A stretch of DNA of 64,000 bases from Quercus robur (Eukaryota > Streptophyta > Magnoliopsida > Fagales > Fagaceae), in contig NC_065542.1 of assembly GCF_932294415.1 (NCBI RefSeq), forward strand, positions 41,009,942 to 41,073,941, written 5' to 3'. The position numbers were made by a program, and so were the translations under genes. Each line of letters opens with the position of its first letter. The first letter of the stretch is position 1. Below the pieces are notes generated by a model, which saw only the letters and a list, made by a program, of their open reading frames with translations, was not told the DNA's origin and did no database searches. This document shows positions 61,224 through 64,000 of this stretch, one piece after another.

Positions 61224-63851
61224 ATGGATCTCACTTCTAGTGTAGGAAATAAACTTGTTCCAGGAGATGAATTGAGCTATGACAGAGCCAAGGAAGTGAA
61301 GGAGTTTGATGAAACAAAAGCTGGAGTTAAAGGACTAGTGGACTCTGGAGTGACCAAGGTCCCAAGGTTCCTCATCCATCCACCAGAGAGCCTTCCAAAT
61401 CCAATGCTATCTCCAGCCACTACCCTCTTCCACGTTCCAGAGATAGATCTCCAAGGCTTTGAACAAAGTTGCCAGAGGATGGAGATCGTTGATCAAATAC
61501 GTAAAGCATCAGAAACATGGGGCTTCTTTCAAATGATTAATCATGGAGTTCCAGTTAGTGCTATGGACAAAATGTTTGAATCAGTTCAACAATTCCATGA
61601 GCAACCAAAGGAAGAGAAGATAAAGTGGTACTCACGTGATCTCAAGCAACCAGTTAAGTACTACAGCAATATGGATCTCCTAGTGTCCAAAGCAGCAAGT
61701 TGGAAGGATTCAATTTCATTTGATTTCAAATATGGTCCCCTAAACCTTGAAGCACTTCCCCTAGCATTCAGGTACTAATAATTCTTCTAGCTAGTGAAAA
61801 TGAATGCAAAAAGACATGTAATATATTTATACTGTCTATGTTATATGATTTATATCTTATATGTGTCTTAATTTTCAGGGAGTCTGTAAGCGAATATTGG
61901 AAACACATGATTGAACTAACCAAGGCACTAAAAGAATTACTATCAGAAGCTTTGGGGCTTAGCACTGACTACCTAGCAAACATAGAATGCATGAAATCTG
62001 CATTGTTTGTGTGCCACTATTATCCGGCTTGTCCTGAATCAGACTTGACCCTTGGCACCAAAAAGCATTCAGATCCATCCTCTATAACTATACTCTTGCA
62101 AGACAATATTGGTGGCCTGCAGGTTCTCCATCAAGATCATTGGGTTGACGTTCCTCCAGTGCACAGAGCATTAGTAGTCAACATTGGTGACCTTCTGCAG
62201 GTAGAAACTATAGTTCTGTTCACATATTTCTTTTTCCGTCTTTATTTAGTCGTGTGCCATGCAAACGGGATGTGTGAGAAAAATGAGAAGTGCTAAGCCT
62301 AAATGAAGGAAAATATATCATTCCAAAAAATCGCAGGTTGAACTCTCTGAGATTTCACCAAATCACACCATTCTCCTTGTCTTGAATTATAAATCTATTT
62401 TTTAAAATATATATTTCAATAGTTACAATAATAGGAAATATGAAATTTAAACTCTAGTTCTCCTCATAAAAGAATGGGAAAAAAAAATCACCGATCTACA
62501 AGGCTTTAGGCATTATATATCAACTTTTATCAACTTGAAATTTGCCATTCCATGGTCAACCTCAAAACACTTATGTCTAGGCCTGTCCACGGGTCGGGTC
62601 GGGTCGGGTTTGTGCTCACCCGTATCCGACCCGACCAGATCGGGTGGACAAACTTTCAACTTGTCGCCGACCAAGAGGATGATCGGTTCCGGCTGGTTGG
62701 AACACCAAGAAGCGGCAGTTGGGTTCAGGTCGAAGTCAAGATTTGGAAAATAGAGGAAATCCGGCGAGAAAACGACAAAAATCGACCAAAATCCTCTGAG
62801 ATTTCATCGGAAATAGCCAAGATCTCGACTAGATTTGGCGATATCTCACTGGATCTAGCCAAGAACTCGACTAGATCCAGCGAAATCTCGCGGGACTAGC
62901 CAAGATCTAGCCAAAAAAATCTCAAAACTCATCGGAAGATGAAAATTGTCCAAAATCCTTTGAGATTTCGTCAGAAATATCGAAGATCTCGACTAGATCT
63001 AGCGAAATCTCGCCGAATCTAGCCAAAAAACTTCTCAAAACTCACCAAATTTATCAAATAATGCTGGAATATTTGTGGGTCGATCGGATCGGGTTTATCG
63101 AATTTTGAAGAACTCGAACCGACCGTCGGAGAAGTTAGTTCGGTCGGCAGCGGGTCGGGTTCGGTCGGAAGAAGCGGGTGGGTCGAGTCCATCGGTTGAC
63201 TGGACAGCCCTACTTATGTCCATCAAATACACTAATGAATTCTTTACTATATTCCTTCCTTTTCTTCAATTGGATATCAACTTTTATAAAATAAATAAAT
63301 AAATTCTTTAGTTATAACGATAGGAGAGAGGAGATTTGAAATTTTATTTTCTCATAAAAGGAGTAGATAATATCACCGAGGTACTAGACTTTTGGCATTA
63401 GATTCAAACTTCTATCAAATTGAAAAATATTATTCCTTCGTCAATCTAAAAACACTTATGTCCACCAAAAAACCTGAAGATTAATTCTTTTGCTAAAAAA
63501 GAAATAAATTAAAAAAACGGTTAACATGTGTAAGATACTACTTCTACCTTTAACTTCTATCAAATTGAAAAATATTATTCCTTGGCCAATCTCAAAACAC
63601 TTATGTCAACCAAAAAGCCTAAAGATTTATTCTTTTGTTGACATAAAGAAATAAATTAAAAAAATGGTTAACATGTGTTGGATACTATTTCTACCTTTAT
63701 AAAGTACAATATATTTATGTTTAGTAACTATCAGGGAAATAATACTTTGAGAGACTCCAATTTAGTAGTTGAAATAACAAATAGGAGCACCACTAAATTC
63801 AAAATGCTATAGCTCATGAGTTTAGAGTCAATTATGTTATATTAATCACTC

Positions 63852-63883
<32 letters not shown>

Positions 63884-64000
63884 AGCTAAAGTGTAGCAGT
63901 TATTGTTGCTATACTTTTAACTTCTATTGAGCCACATCATCCACCTATTTCCAATACTTCCCTCCCATTTTAAACTATTTTTCTCCTTATTAATTTCTCA
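61224..64000 (+). CDS. 2-oxoglutarate/Fe(II)-dependent dioxygenase, ACC-oxidase-homologue type (gene 3, partial)
   Basis: Exon 1 is 61224-61771 and exon 2 is 61879-62200, with the same splice sites and phases as gene 1. The window ends inside intron 2, so the exon carrying the distal His and R-x-S is not visible. The 290 encoded residues differ from gene 1 at 14 positions by my count. These include G18S, V73E in the conserved VPVID stretch, C182F at the exon junction, P237S and G279R. No stop or frameshift is seen, and H246-x-D248 is intact. It arose with copy B of the segmental duplication. Whether it is active depends on exon 3; the V73E change in a normally hydrophobic core strand deserves attention. 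Confidence 0.88.
62578..63212. mobile_element. Non-autonomous hAT element in intron 2 of gene 3
   Basis: Ends TAGGCCTGTCCA and TGGACAGCCCTA, with an exact 8-bp target duplication CTTATGTC (62570-62577 and 63213-63220). Copy A has the uninterrupted site (cttatgtccatc near 16609). Subterminal gggtcgggtcggg arrays flank a core of repeated aatctcg, ctagatc and agccaagatctcgac words. No transposase. It differs in TIR from the element at 28145 but shares the GGGTC-rich ends. Confidence 0.93.

Larger units (their letters stand above)
52311..64000. other. Segmental duplication, copy B (pairs with 6368-17410)
   Basis: Colinear with copy A, offset close to 45.95 kb. Copy B alone holds the ~0.2-kb insert at 52544-52770, the Mutator-like element at 59213-60867, the hAT element at 62578-63212 and a 49-base A-run at 58541. 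It lacks the 7028-8686 element and about 224 bp corresponding to 13685-13908 (join at gtatgtaaatccac, 58202). The copy continues past the window. Confidence 0.93.

Overview
This is a plant nuclear window, very probably from a woody eudicot. Evidence: spliced genes with GT-AG introns, nested LTR retrotransposons, MITEs, hAT and Mutator-like elements, a tRNA-derived SINE, a degraded endogenous pararetrovirus and long A/T microsatellites. Repeat style suggests an oak or other Fagaceae, but the sequence alone cannot prove that. Apart from one gene family, most long open reading frames here are repeat artefacts or pieces of mobile elements.

The only host protein genes I can support are three paralogues of one 2-oxoglutarate/Fe(II)-dependent dioxygenase (the 1-aminocyclopropane-1-carboxylate-oxidase-homologue group), all on the + strand. 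Gene 1 (15260-20115) is complete: three exons, 371 residues, all catalytic residues present. Gene 2 (20941-25550) is a pseudogene with a 13-nt deletion, a 1-nt insertion and a SINE in the last exon. Gene 3 (61224 to beyond the window) has intact exons 1 and 2; its exon 3 should lie past the right edge. Relics of further units lie at 26640-27035 and 33833-34216.

Layout. 0.2-1.75 kb: a 92-bp satellite. 2-6.4 kb: AT-rich DNA with a U6-snRNA pseudogene and minisatellites. 6.4-17.4 kb: copy A of a segmental duplication whose copy B runs from 52.3 kb to the window end, 46 kb away. Each copy carries a ~0.95-1.2-kb LTR holding a nested 3.3-kb LTR, followed by the dioxygenase upstream block and gene. 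15-27 kb: the dioxygenase cluster. 27-37 kb: gene-poor DNA with a hAT element, LTR pieces and MITEs. 37.5-46.6 kb: a decayed Ty3/gypsy element with matching LTRs, no recognisable integrase and an antisense coding block. 46.6-51.1 kb: MITEs and a LINE scrap. 51.1-52.3 kb: a pararetroviral protease fragment and promoter-like sequence, abutting the left end of duplication copy B.

Because copies A and B share some insertions but not others, insertion events can be ordered. The two LTRs came first, then the duplication. After it came a 1.66-kb Mutator-like element in A, and in B a gene-fragment-carrying Mutator-like element, a hAT element and a ~0.2-kb organelle-like insert. The copy lacking an element serves as the empty site and confirms its ends and target-site duplication.
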